A DNA stretch of 43,472 bases, taken from an uncultured Clostridia bacterium. Lineage in GTDB: Bacteria > Bacillota > Clostridia > TANB77 > CAG-508. Below are positions 7,675 through 15,619 of the stretch, one piece after another (the stretch's first letter is position 1; each line of letters opens with the position of its first letter). Where the stretch lies: positions 1 through 43,472 of the forward strand of contig CASCUT010000014.1 in the NCBI GenBank assembly GCA_949155365.1. Reading direction: 5' to 3'. Made by a program: the position numbers and the translations under genes. The notes beneath the pieces are model-generated. The model was not told the origin of the DNA. It made no database searches and was given only the letters and a program-made list of their open reading frames with translations.

Positions 7675-9759
7675 TTATTTCGGTGAAATAATTTCACGCT
7701 CAAATTTAAGTATTTCTCCATGGTCTACCAAGGCTCGTACAATAGCACACTCCGCATTTGCTTGAATTATTTTACTTGCATTGTCTGGGTCAAGCGTTGG
7801 TCCAGCAGTACTTGTTACATAAATTCCGCCTGAATGGGATTCGATTGTAGATGGTACAAAACCATAATAGATGGCTCCAATATTATATTCGACGCCATTT
7901 ATTTTCGCAATGTTTCCTGTTTTAGCCATAAGACTTCTTTGGGCTTTTACAATATCGTAATCTCTTGTGTATGGATTTTTTAATGCTTTTTTGTCATTTA
8001 CCATGCGGAAGACAATTCCATCAATTAAAAAATCACATTTTGATGCTGAGATTGCTGTGAATTTTATCCCTTCTTTTTCAAGTGTTTCTTCTACATATTG
8101 CATTGGGTCAAATCGTGACTTTTCGTCAGCACGAATGAATGTATTTTCACAATAACCGTTAATAGAATAATAATGGAATTCTGGATAATCTTTTAAAATT
8201 CTAACTAGTTCAGATGCTTGTTGGGAACCAGAAAAAAACTTTGTCTTATCAGCATCATTCTTTTTGGGAATCCCCCAAACTGCATTTCCGCCAATATGAA
8301 TATGTCTTATTCCTGCCTCTTTTGCTTTGTCTAACATGTAGCGAAAAGCTTCTTCTTGAAAGAAAATAGAGCCAACTAATAAGTTTGATATTTCAAGGTA
8401 AGTTACTAATCCTTTTTGTTCTATTGGTGAATAAATAATAGCCGTTTCTTCTTTATCTGTTTTAAATACTATGGTTTCATCATTAATATAAATATTATAG
8501 TTGCAAGTCTCATTAATGTAATTGATTTCCTCTTGGGTTAAACCAAGCTCTTCTTTATTATAAAACCCTTTGCGAATAAGCAATTTTAAGGCTTTGTTAA
8601 TTTTGATAATGTCTAAGTCTTCTTTAGGATTTTGCTTGTTCTTTAGCGTTTTGGTTGCATGCTGTGGTTCTACGTTTAAATAATCTTCTTTGATATTTAA
8701 GGATTCGAGTTCATACAGTTCTGCTGTATCACGAGCAAAAATGATAGCACCTTTTTCGCTAATACATTTGTTGGAATCGATGGTAAGTTCCGATACTCTA
8801 GCTCCTGTTTTAGAATGGATACCTCTTCGATTAATGAAATCTGTGGTATGCTGTGCACTTAATGGTGATTCTACTACAACATTTCCATAAACAAATTTAG
8901 CAATGGAATGATAGTGACCAGTTATGACATTAATGACTGGTACCATTTTCCCCATAATTCTTACTGCATTCACATTGGATTTTCCCATTTTAGCAGAGGT
9001 TTTGAAGATATTGTCCATCATTTTTTGCCCTGCATAAGTTTCGCTAATGCTATTATTCCCCCCATCCATATGGATGATTTGAATGGCAACATCCTTGTAT
9101 ACGATATAGCCAGAATAGCTTTTTAAATAGACAAACTTCATACCACGATGTAACATTTTTTGTTCGATTAATCGAATGACGTCTACTCCTGCATTTTTAG
9201 TCGAGGAAGCATCATGGTTTCCTGTATTTGTAATGTATAGAAAATTAAACATGGATAAAATAGAGACCACTAAGTCGGCCTGCATATCTAATGTTGCTTC
9301 TGAGATGTTTTGGATATGGCCCCGATATACATTAAAGCCATCTATAATATCACCAGAAAGTGTAATAATACGATATCCACTTTTCCAAAGATACGTAAGT
9401 AAAGATATCAGTTCTTCTTCATCTACTTCGTTACTTCCCAAATGAATGTCTGACATTTTGGCTATTTTTAATGTACTACCAGATGTTTCTGGTAAAATGA
9501 CAAATGGGTCATCTCCTTTTTCAAGAGCATAATAGACAATATCATTTTGAATGGGGTCATATTGTTCCATTATTTTGTAGTTGAATTTACGAAGTTTGGT
9601 AAGTTGATATTCTGTTACTCCCTTACGTTTCAATTCTTTTAATGAAATCTGCCGTACTTTGAGCATTTGTAAAAGTTCTTCGTTCGTTATCTTATTCTTT
9701 GATGTAGGTGTTACTAATTTTTTCTTCCTATTTTGTTTTTTTCCTTGTGCATTCATCAT
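7675..9759 (-). CDS. Large metallophosphoesterase with a degenerate second copy of its domain
   Basis: I place the start at the double ATG at 9759/9756, because GGAGG lies just before it and inside any longer ORF; this gives 694 residues. Module 1 (about 20-340) is a calcineurin-like phosphoesterase: SDIHLGS (Asp104, His106), LSGDIIDG (Asp137), TGNHDAS (Asn181, His182) and ITGHYHS (281-284). Module 2 (about 385-690) repeats the layout with the metal ligands lost: SNLLVGS, IGGNAVWG, INGYCEN and YYGFVPS. The helical lead-in also recurs in both halves. Module 1 may act as a nuclease or phosphatase and module 2 as a binding or structural domain; the partner is unknown. Two in-frame CGG codons are read as Arg. 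Confidence 0.8.
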   Translation of the reverse strand: MMNAQGKKQNRKKKLVTPTSKNKITNEELLQMLKVRQISLKELKRKGVTEYQLTKLRKFNYKIMEQYDPIQNDIVYYALEKGDDPFVILPETSGSTLKIAKMSDIHLGSNEVDEEELISLLTYLWKSGYRIITLSGDIIDGFNVYRGHIQNISEATLDMQADLVVSILSMFNFLYITNTGNHDASSTKNAGVDVIRLIEQKMLHRGMKFVYLKSYSGYIVYKDVAIQIIHMDGGNNSISETYAGQKMMDNIFKTSAKMGKSNVNAVRIMGKMVPVINVITGHYHSIAKFVYGNVVVESPLSAQHTTDFINRRGIHSKTGARVSELTIDSNKCISEKGAIIFARDTAELYELESLNIKEDYLNVEPQHATKTLKNKQNPKEDLDIIKINKALKLLIRKGFYNKEELGLTQEEINYINETCNYNIYINDETIVFKTDKEETAIIYSPIEQKGLVTYLEISNLLVGSIFFQEEAFRYMLDKAKEAGIRHIHIGGNAVWGIPKKNDADKTKFFSGSQQASELVRILKDYPEFHYYSINGYCENTFIRADEKSRFDPMQYVEETLEKEGIKFTAISASKCDFLIDGIVFRMVNDKKALKNPYTRDYDIVKAQRSLMAKTGNIAKINGVEYNIGAIYYGFVPSTIESHSGGIYVTSTAGPTLDPDNASKIIQANAECAIVRALVDHGEILKFEREIISPK

Positions 9760-9935
9760 AATACCTCCATTTTTAGAAAACATATGATTAATTATTACTA
9801 TTATTAACGCATTGTATCACCGTTTTCTGCTCTTGTCAATGAAAATCCCCTCGATTACAGAGTCTTTTCATAAAATATTAGCACTTTGTAATTTTTATAT
9901 AATAACTTTATCTTGATTACTTATTTTATAAAGAG

Positions 9936-9969
9936 AAAGAGCAGTGACTTTATATCGTCACCGCTCTTT
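9936..9969 (-). terminator. Terminator after the 108-residue gene
   Basis: AAAGAGC and GTGAC on one arm pair with GTCAC and GCTCTTT on the other, with one mismatch. It lies about 20 bases after the stop at 9988. Confidence 0.75.
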
Positions 9970-9987
9970 GTGGTTGCTTTTTTCCCT

Positions 9988-10314
9988 TTATAACTGGAAG
10001 TGTTTCCAGTCTGAAATATCGAGTCGACTAAAGGCATAAACCTTTTTGCTAGCAATTCTTCGTCCCCAGTGATTTTGAATTGCTTTTTCTAGCCGGCAAA
10101 TCTCTTGATCCTCAGCTTCTTTCATCCTGTTTATTTTTTCTGTTTCTTCAGAAGCATCCAATTGGTTTAACATTTCTCTCCGCTCTTTTGCACATTTCAA
10201 CATATAGCGTAGTTCTCCAATTGAGTCTGATACGTAATTTCGGATAATAAAGAATATTCCAGTTAATGAAAAAAATACAAGTGATGCCATAGCAATTCTA
10301 GTTACAACTTCCAT
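9988..10314 (-). CDS. Small single-pass membrane protein with a coiled coil
   Basis: 108 residues, family not recognised. Residues 6-25 are a membrane segment (IAMASLVFFSLTGIFFII). A charged helix rich in Glu, Lys and Arg (about 35-85) follows, probably a coiled coil, so a short N-terminal anchor with a cytoplasmic tail is likely. AAGGAGG precedes the ATG. It is monocistronic, with a terminator. Two in-frame CGG codons are read as Arg, as in its neighbours to the left, so it may have come with them. Confidence 0.7.
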   Translation of the reverse strand: MEVVTRIAMASLVFFSLTGIFFIIRNYVSDSIGELRYMLKCAKERREMLNQLDASEETEKINRMKEAEDQEICRLEKAIQNHWGRRIASKKVYAFSRLDISDWKHFQL

Positions 10315-10503
10315 ATGTTACCTCCTTATTAATTCTAATTACGAGATTTTTTATTTCGCTTAACATAATTATTTTATCACTTTATTGTAACATTGTCAAT
10401 TCTTTGCTCCGTATCTACATTTTTATCTTTTATTTATTCTTTCCTTTTTTTTATATTTGTTATATAATATGTTTATGATAGTAAAAATGGAGTGTGATTA
10501 TAT

Positions 10504-11478
10504 ATGATAAATCGTGAAGATAATCCAGAATTTTTAAATTCCTTTTTGGATTATTCCATCATTATTTTAAATAAGTCCCCTAATTCTGTGAAGGAATACA
10601 ACTATGATCTTGCTATGTTTCTAAAATATATGAAAATACATTTTAAATTAACCGATGAGACAGACTTTAAAGAAATTCGCATTGATGACTTTGCTATTGA
10701 TACTTTAAAAAGAATTACATTAGAGGATATTCATTCCTTTGTTTCTTTTTTGGCTACAACACATCATAGTAAGCCTGCTACACGTGCTAGAAAAATATCT
10801 ACTATTCGTGTATTTTTTAAATATTTAGCAGTAAAATCCAATCTTATTGATGTCAATCCTGCTCAAAATTTAGAAACACCAAAACAAGACAAAAGAATAC
10901 CAAAGTATTTAAGCTTAGAAGATAGCCAAAAATTGCTAAAAGCTAGTTCTAGAGAAGATAACCGAAATAAAGAAAGAGATTTTGCGATTATTACTTTGTT
11001 TTTAAATTGTGGCATGCGTTTATCAGAACTCATTGGAATTGATATTCGAGATATTCACTTTGATGATTTTCGAATGACGGTAATTGGAAAAGGAAATAAA
11101 GAAAGAACGATTTATTTAAATAAGGCTTGTATTTATGCAATTCAACAATACTTATTGGTTCGACCTACGGAAGGTGTAGCTATTAACTCAAAAGATGCTT
11201 TATTTTTAAGTGAAAGGCGTGAACGAATTTCGAAACGAACGGTTCAATATATTGTAGAAAAAGAACTCCAAAATGCTGGATTAGATACTTCTAAATATTC
11301 TACTCATAAGTTGAGGCATACAGCAGCCACTTTAATGTACCAATATGGCGAAGTAGATATTAGAGCCTTACAAGAACTCTTAGGACATGCTAGTATTTCA
11401 ACTACTGAAATTTACACTCATGTTGCCAATGAACAAGTAAGAGATGCCGTGGAAAGAAACCCACTTGCTAATTTATAG
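10504..11478 (+). CDS. XerC/XerD-like tyrosine recombinase
   Basis: 324 residues with a SAM-like N-terminal domain (about 8-115) and a catalytic domain holding all expected residues: Arg in NCGMRLSEL, Lys in GKGNKER, HKLRH, LLGHAS, and the final Tyr in TTEIYTHV. Length and sequence fit chromosome-dimer recombinases better than phage integrases. In many Firmicutes such a gene lies near the SOS genes lexA and yneA, and a YneA-like gene is convergent here. It probably resolves chromosome dimers at division. No in-frame CGG codons, unlike the genes to its left. Confidence 0.82.
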   Translation: MINREDNPEFLNSFLDYSIIILNKSPNSVKEYNYDLAMFLKYMKIHFKLTDETDFKEIRIDDFAIDTLKRITLEDIHSFVSFLATTHHSKPATRARKISTIRVFFKYLAVKSNLIDVNPAQNLETPKQDKRIPKYLSLEDSQKLLKASSREDNRNKERDFAIITLFLNCGMRLSELIGIDIRDIHFDDFRMTVIGKGNKERTIYLNKACIYAIQQYLLVRPTEGVAINSKDALFLSERRERISKRTVQYIVEKELQNAGLDTSKYSTHKLRHTAATLMYQYGEVDIRALQELLGHASISTTEIYTHVANEQVRDAVERNPLANL

Positions 11479-11487
11479 TAGATTTTT

Positions 11488-11517
11488 AAGACTACAATTT
11501 TATTCTATTGTAGTCTT
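11488..11517. terminator. Bidirectional terminator between the xerC-like and yneA-like genes
   Basis: AAGACTACAAT and ATTGTAGTCTT pair perfectly around an eight-base loop, followed by TTTTGTTTTT on the plus strand. It lies ten bases after the recombinase stop. Confidence 0.85.
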
Positions 11518-11527
11518 TTGTTTTTCC

Positions 11528-11827
11528 CTATTCTCTATTTAAAATTAGTTTTTGACCTACTGTTAAATTGGTATTATTGGGCAAATGGTTTAATTTTTTT
11601 ATTTCGTGAATGATACTTCTGACGTCTTTCTCTTGGTAATAAGAATTTGTTTCTTGTTCTTCTTCAGCAATGGTCCATAGAGTGTCTCCACTTGAAACAT
11701 AAAGCGTTTTTATTTTTGCTTCTCCTTTTGAAAAGGAATTATTTGAGAAATAAAAGAAGGTTATTAGTAACATTCCTAGTATGATGGCAATCATTCGAAT
11801 AAATTTTTTTCTATTTACAATTTTCAT
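11528..11827 (-). CDS. yneA: YneA-like membrane LysM protein (probable SOS division inhibitor)
   Basis: 99 residues. A short basic N-terminus and one membrane helix (about 11-28) come first, then a LysM domain (about 42-97: LYVSSGDTLWTIAEE ... LNHLPNNTNLTVGQKLIL), which binds peptidoglycan. This is the architecture of YneA-type proteins, which delay division after DNA damage. Support comes from a strong promoter with a LexA-type operator just upstream and from the neighbouring xerC-like gene. A general LysM protein remains possible; the symbol is by analogy. GGAGG lies about eight bases before the ATG. Confidence 0.75.
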   Translation of the reverse strand: MKIVNRKKFIRMIAIILGMLLITFFYFSNNSFSKGEAKIKTLYVSSGDTLWTIAEEEQETNSYYQEKDVRSIIHEIKKLNHLPNNTNLTVGQKLILNRE

Positions 11828-11846
11828 ATTAATTCCTCCATTTTTA

Positions 11847-11902
11847 CAAACATTGTTTCGTATTTACAATCATAGTATAACCAAACATTTATTCTTTGTC
11901 AA
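11847..11902 (-). promoter_or_regulatory. Sigma-A promoter with LexA-type operator for the yneA-like gene
   Basis: On the minus strand, TTGACA (11902-11897), a 17-base spacer and TATACT (11879-11874) form a near-consensus promoter. Just downstream, 11860-11847 reads CGAAACAATGTTTG, one mismatch from the Gram-positive LexA (DinR) box CGAAC-N4-GTTYG. A repressor bound there would block transcription until SOS induction. Confidence 0.7.
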
Positions 11903-11968
11903 TAGTTTTTTCAAAAAAATGTTCGTTTTTATAATTATTACCGATTCAAAGGTATCTATTCGAATATC

Positions 11969-11984
11969 CCCCATAATTATGGGG
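11969..11984. promoter_or_regulatory. Perfect 16-bp palindrome CCCCATAATTATGGGG
   Basis: A perfect palindrome with no loop, followed by TTTT on the plus strand. It lies between the divergently placed yneA-like promoter and the birA 3' end. It could be a protein-binding site or a weak terminator; no known operator matches. Confidence 0.45.
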
Positions 11985-12054
11985 TTTTCTATCAGTAGAG
12001 ACAATGTTCAAAAAGCTAAGAAAAAATCGCTCCTCTACTGTATTTCTGGTCACA

Positions 12055-12088
12055 AAAAATAGAGGAACCAAAAAGGACCTCTATTTTT
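12055..12088 (-). terminator. Terminator after birA
   Basis: AAAAATAGAGG (12055-12065) pairs with CCTCTATTTTT (12078-12088). It follows the stop at 12096, which is reached only if the birA frame is restored at 12201. The unrestored frame would read straight through this hairpin to 12016. Confidence 0.85.
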
Positions 12089-12095
12089 GTTTTTC

Positions 12096-12669
12096 TTAAG
12101 ATTCGATTACTTTTTCTAAATGTTCTAGTATTTTTACTATAATTTCTTCTCTTTGAAATGTTTTTTTCCACTCTCTTTTTAGTGATGTTGCTATCTCTCC
12201 GTAATTCGCCTTCAAAAATTTCTTCATTTACATTAAACCCTATGCCAATCAATACATAATTTACTTTCTGTTTAATGACAGAACTTTCTGTTAAAATTCC
12301 ACAAATTTTTTTACCATTTAATAATAAATCATTGGGTTTCTTTATGGTTAATGCATAAGAATATAATTCTTTAATGGCTTTTTGAATGGCTTCTGCTATT
12401 TTAAGAGTGAATCCCTCTAAGTCTGCTATTTCCCAGTCTTTTTTTAGCAATATTGTCATAGTTATATTATTTTCCTTACTTGCAACCCAACTTCTTCCTT
12501 GTGTTCCTCTTCCTCTATTTTGTTTATCTGCTAAAATTAGTGTTCCATTTTCAAACTCTTTTTTCGCAATATCTTTTGCTAAATCTTGAGTGGAATCCAT
12601 TTCTTCTTTATAGATAATTTCTTTCCCTAAATATTTTGTATTTGCTGTTTTTATTTTTTCCAAATTCAT
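12096..12669 (-). CDS. birA: Biotin--[acetyl-CoA-carboxylase] ligase, with a +1 frame break at a CGG codon
   Basis: Attaches biotin to carboxylase carrier domains. Catalytic motifs are visible: DSTQDLAKD, the biotinyl-AMP loop GRGTQGRSW (about 54-62), KKPNDLLLNGKKICGIL, and GIGFNVN. There is no N-terminal HTH, so it is a non-regulatory type. After FEGEL (about residue 156) the zero frame meets CGG at 12201-12199 and turns into unrelated basic sequence. Skipping the C gives GEIATSLKREWKKTF..., the expected family continuation (IATSL), and a stop at 12096. The restored protein has about 190 residues and lacks the small C-terminal domain of many homologues. The start has AGGAG. It probably shares a transcript with spoVFB, 32 bases upstream. 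Confidence 0.85.
12199..12201 (-). other. Candidate +1 recoding site CGG A in birA
   Basis: Context on the sense strand: TTA C GGA GAG. Zero frame gives Leu-Arg and then unrelated sequence; skipping the C gives Leu-Gly-Glu-Ile-Ala-Thr-Ser-Leu. It is the only in-frame CGG I find in the gene. Reading Arg and then dropping one base would also fit here, so the amino acid is not decided by this site. Confidence 0.6.
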
Positions 12670-12701
12670 GTTATTTCTCCTACTTCTTCTCTTAAGAGAT
12701 A

Positions 12702-13281
12702 TTAGACCAATATTGGTTCTATTTGTTCCCTATCTAAGGCATATTCTAAGGTAGGAATTATTAATTTACTATCAAATACCAAAGAACGTGGTTTGGTAAT
12801 TGGGTTGTCTTGTCTAAAAGGAACAAAGAAATAATGATTGCGATTTAATAGTTTTCCGATATTTTCTGCTGACCCCGCCAAGCCATCATTGGTTGATATC
12901 GCAATTACAACAGGATTTCCGTTACGAAGATGTGATTTGACAGACATTGTTGCAGAGTTGTCGGTTATTCCATTTGCTAGTTTTGCAAGAGTGTTACCGT
13001 GAACATGGGGCTACAATTAAAATGTCTGTCATGTTTTTCGGTCCTATTGGTTCTGCTTCTGGAATGGTATGAATAATCTTTTTTCCTGTTATGTTCTCTA
13101 TCTCTTCTATATGCTGACTTGCTTTTCCAAATTTGGTATCTAGTTCATAACTGTGGTCTGACATAATAGGTAATACTTCTGCTCCTTCTTTTATTAGCTT
13201 TTTCATCTGCTCTTTTGTTGCTTGAAATGTGCAGAAAGAACCTGTTAATACAAATCCCACTCTTTTGTCTTTTAATTTCAT
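12702..13281 (-). CDS. spoVFB: Dipicolinate synthase subunit B (SpoVFB/DpaB) homologue, with a +1 frame break at a CGG codon
   Basis: Flavoprotein-like subunit of the enzyme that makes dipicolinic acid in the mother cell during sporulation. Family features: LKDKRVGFVLTGSFCTF (N-terminal Rossmann strand), GPKNMTDILIVAPCSG, NTLAKLANGITDNSATMS, NPVVIAISTNDGL, and FFVPFRQDNP before EPILV at the C-terminus. The zero frame stops one codon after CGG at 12999-12997 (TCA CGG TAA). Skipping the C gives Ser-Gly-Asn-Thr-Leu, matching the family's conserved Gly-Asn, and about 192 residues, close to the usual 200. GGAGG precedes the ATG. No dpaA gene is next to it, which is unusual, since the subunits are normally adjacent. 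Confidence 0.82.
12997..12999 (-). other. Candidate +1 recoding site CGG T in spoVFB
   Basis: Sense context TCA C GGT AAC. In zero frame CGG is followed at once by TAA; skipping the C gives Ser-Gly-Asn, and the Gly is conserved in the family. No other in-frame CGG is seen in this gene. Confidence 0.65.
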
Positions 13282-13351
13282 AAAATATGTCGTCCTCCTT
13301 TCTTGCTTTCTCTTTATATTTTATGAAATTATGTCAAATTTGCGATTGATT

Positions 13352-14413
13352 TTAGATATCTTCATCCGACATTTCTCGGTAAGTACTTGGATTTGGTTTT
13401 GACATTTTTTCTTTTAGTTCTTTGGTAAGCATTTTTCTTACTTGTGCTAATATTTCACAATATTTTAAAGTTTGTTTATAATTTTCTTCTACAATAGATT
13501 CGATAATATATTTTACCGATTTTAAGATGGTTGGTACTTTTATTTCAATACTTAGTTCATAAAACCATTTCATATTTTCTAATATTTCGATTCTTTCTTC
13601 TTGTGTTAGTTTGGTTGAATCAATAAATTTATACAAAATATAGTTCATACTTTTGGCATAAAAATAACGATAAAATCCAAGTTCTTCATTTTGTTTAAAG
13701 TTTTCATATATCATACGATAGGCTTTATTAATTCCATCAAAATATTTTTTAGAACAACTATTGGAAATAGAGTCTGAATAACGTTGTCTATATTGATAGA
13801 TAATATCTGGTGTATAATATACATGTTGTGATTTTATAAAACAATAAGTAGTAAAAATAGCATCCTCTGCTGGTAGCTTTTCGACAAATTCTATTTGTAA
13901 GGAATCTAAAAAAGATTTCCTAAAAATTTTATTCCATACTGCAGAATTCATAATGTAGAAAGATTTCTCATAATCTTTAATAGATAGTTCAAACGCCGAA
14001 TACTGTTCTTTTTTAAATACTGGATTTTCCCACTTTGTACCATCTTCATCAATGTTAATATAGTTTGCAATGATATAATCTGCATCACTATCTTTTATGG
14101 CTTGATACATAATTTGACAGGCATCTAATTCAAATTTATCATCCGAATCTAAAAACATAATATAACTTCCAGTAGCATGTTTTAGTCCCGTATTTCTTGC
14201 TCCAGATAAACCACGATTTGCTTGATGAAACACTTGTATTCTATTGTCTTTTTTGGCATATTCATCGCAAATTTCACCAGAGTTATCGGTTGAGCCATCA
14301 TCAATTAACAAGATTTCCAAATTTTGATAAGTTTGTTTTATCACACTCTCAATTGCTTCTTTTAAATATTCTTCTACATTATATACTGGGATAATAACGG
14401 TAATCTTTTCCAT
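13352..14413 (-). CDS. Family 2 glycosyltransferase
   Basis: 353 residues with an N-terminal GT-A domain: ITVIIPVYNVEEYL, LIDDGSTDNSG (nucleotide-sugar binding), QANRGLSGARNTGL, and MFLDSDDKFE as the DxD metal motif near residue 93. The C-terminal half is helical and variable. Such enzymes add a sugar to a surface polysaccharide or teichoic-acid-like glycan on the inner membrane face. The gene follows a second glycosyltransferase by 11 bases, so the two form an operon. GGAGG precedes the ATG. Acceptor and sugar cannot be told from sequence. Confidence 0.88.
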   Translation of the reverse strand: MEKITVIIPVYNVEEYLKEAIESVIKQTYQNLEILLIDDGSTDNSGEICDEYAKKDNRIQVFHQANRGLSGARNTGLKHATGSYIMFLDSDDKFELDACQIMYQAIKDSDADYIIANYINIDEDGTKWENPVFKKEQYSAFELSIKDYEKSFYIMNSAVWNKIFRKSFLDSLQIEFVEKLPAEDAIFTTYCFIKSQHVYYTPDIIYQYRQRYSDSISNSCSKKYFDGINKAYRMIYENFKQNEELGFYRYFYAKSMNYILYKFIDSTKLTQEERIEILENMKWFYELSIEIKVPTILKSVKYIIESIVEENYKQTLKYCEILAQVRKMLTKELKEKMSKPNPSTYREMSDEDI

Positions 14414-14424
14414 GTGTATTCCTC

Positions 14425-15459
14425 CTAAAAATTTAAAAAATATTCTTTATATTTCTTTCCATATGCTTTGCTATTAAATTTTTTAGAATTTTCATAATTT
14501 TCTTGTGCCAATTCGAATTGTTTCGTTGGATTATGATATAATTCAATTATTTTCTTTTTTAATTCTTTTCTAATTTCATCATCACTCTTACCAATCTGCC
14601 TTTCTCCTATGATAAATTGACTTTGCTTAGGTCCCATATATTCTCTGGCAATTCCAACATCTGTTGTGATAACAGGAACCCCACATCCCATTGCTTCTAA
14701 TAAAGGCTTTGGCGTGCCTTCTGTAATAGAGGCACAAATATATACATTTAATTTATGATAATATTCTGGCATCTTATCATTTGGTATAAAATTGGTATTT
14801 TTATCTGCATAATAAGTTTCAATTTGATATCCTTCTTTTTGTAGTTCTTCTATTACTGGCATTAATACCGTATGGAAACCTTTAAAATCAATTTGTTTTC
14901 CATTTTCATCTCTTAATTTGTGGTTCCAAGCACTATTTCCAACCCATCCTATTACAAAAGAAGAGTCCTCATTCCCTTTCCCTCTTTCTTGTTTTTTAGG
15001 ATAAAATAATTTCTCATCAAAGGTATCTCCTAGTATTCCCCATGGTTTTTTTATCCTGTTATTTTGACAGTAAATTTCATATAGTTTTTCAGATGATGTT
15101 ACATATTTCTTGCTAATTTCATTAAAAATTCTGTCATACATAGGGTCATCGATAAATAAATGGTCATAGATACCAGTTGATATTTTCTGCTTTAATTTAT
15201 CGATTTCTATTTTTTGCTCTATTAACTTATTTTGGAATTCTAAATCATAAAATTGTAATAATGTCTTTCTCCAAAAGAAATGGATTATATCATAATTTTT
15301 TACTCTTTCTATTATCTTCCCTAAATCTTCGCCAAACTCTTCTGATTTACTATAGAAAATGTCTATTTTAAAGTCTTCTTTTAATTCCTTTTTTATCATG
15401 TGAGCCGCCAAATCAAATGCCCATCCTTTTACGTCTGCAATAAACGCAATTGTTTTCAT
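14425..15459 (-). CDS. Glycosyltransferase, GT4-like (GT-B fold)
   Basis: 344 residues. The C-terminal part has a typical GT-B donor site: VIGWVGNSAW, then YICASITEGTPKPLLEAM and CGVPVITTDVGIAREY (about 235-270), where the Glu binds the sugar nucleotide. The N-terminal half is less conserved and starts MKTIAFIADVKGWA. First gene of a two-gene operon with the family 2 enzyme. It probably works in the same cell-surface glycan pathway. AAGGAGG precedes the ATG. Confidence 0.85.
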   Translation of the reverse strand: MKTIAFIADVKGWAFDLAAHMIKKELKEDFKIDIFYSKSEEFGEDLGKIIERVKNYDIIHFFWRKTLLQFYDLEFQNKLIEQKIEIDKLKQKISTGIYDHLFIDDPMYDRIFNEISKKYVTSSEKLYEIYCQNNRIKKPWGILGDTFDEKLFYPKKQERGKGNEDSSFVIGWVGNSAWNHKLRDENGKQIDFKGFHTVLMPVIEELQKEGYQIETYYADKNTNFIPNDKMPEYYHKLNVYICASITEGTPKPLLEAMGCGVPVITTDVGIAREYMGPKQSQFIIGERQIGKSDDEIRKELKKKIIELYHNPTKQFELAQENYENSKKFNSKAYGKKYKEYFLNF

Positions 15460-15576
15460 GATAACCTCCTTACTTATTTCTATTTATTAGACGCTATTTA
15501 TTATAACATTTTTTGTCATTTCTTGACATATTTTAAGAAAATTATAAGAAATATTTTAATTTTTATAACCCAATAA

Positions 15577-15598
15577 AAAACTAGGTTACCCTAGTTTT
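15577..15598 (-). terminator. Terminator after the first acetate kinase gene
   Basis: AAAACTAGG and CCTAGTTTT pair around a four-base loop; the minus-strand tail is TTTTTTATT. It lies 22 bases after the stop at 15620. Confidence 0.8.
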
Positions 15599-15619
15599 CT
15601 ATTCCTTTTTGGAATGCTA

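Noticed and set aside
9760..9783. Longer start for the metallophosphoesterase (MFSKNGGI)
   Set aside because: The GGAGG ribosome binding site for the double ATG lies inside this extension.
12016..12192. C-terminal extension of the birA ORF in zero frame
   Set aside because: Sequence after CGG is basic and low in family similarity, and it reads through a strong terminator. The other frame gives the family sequence.
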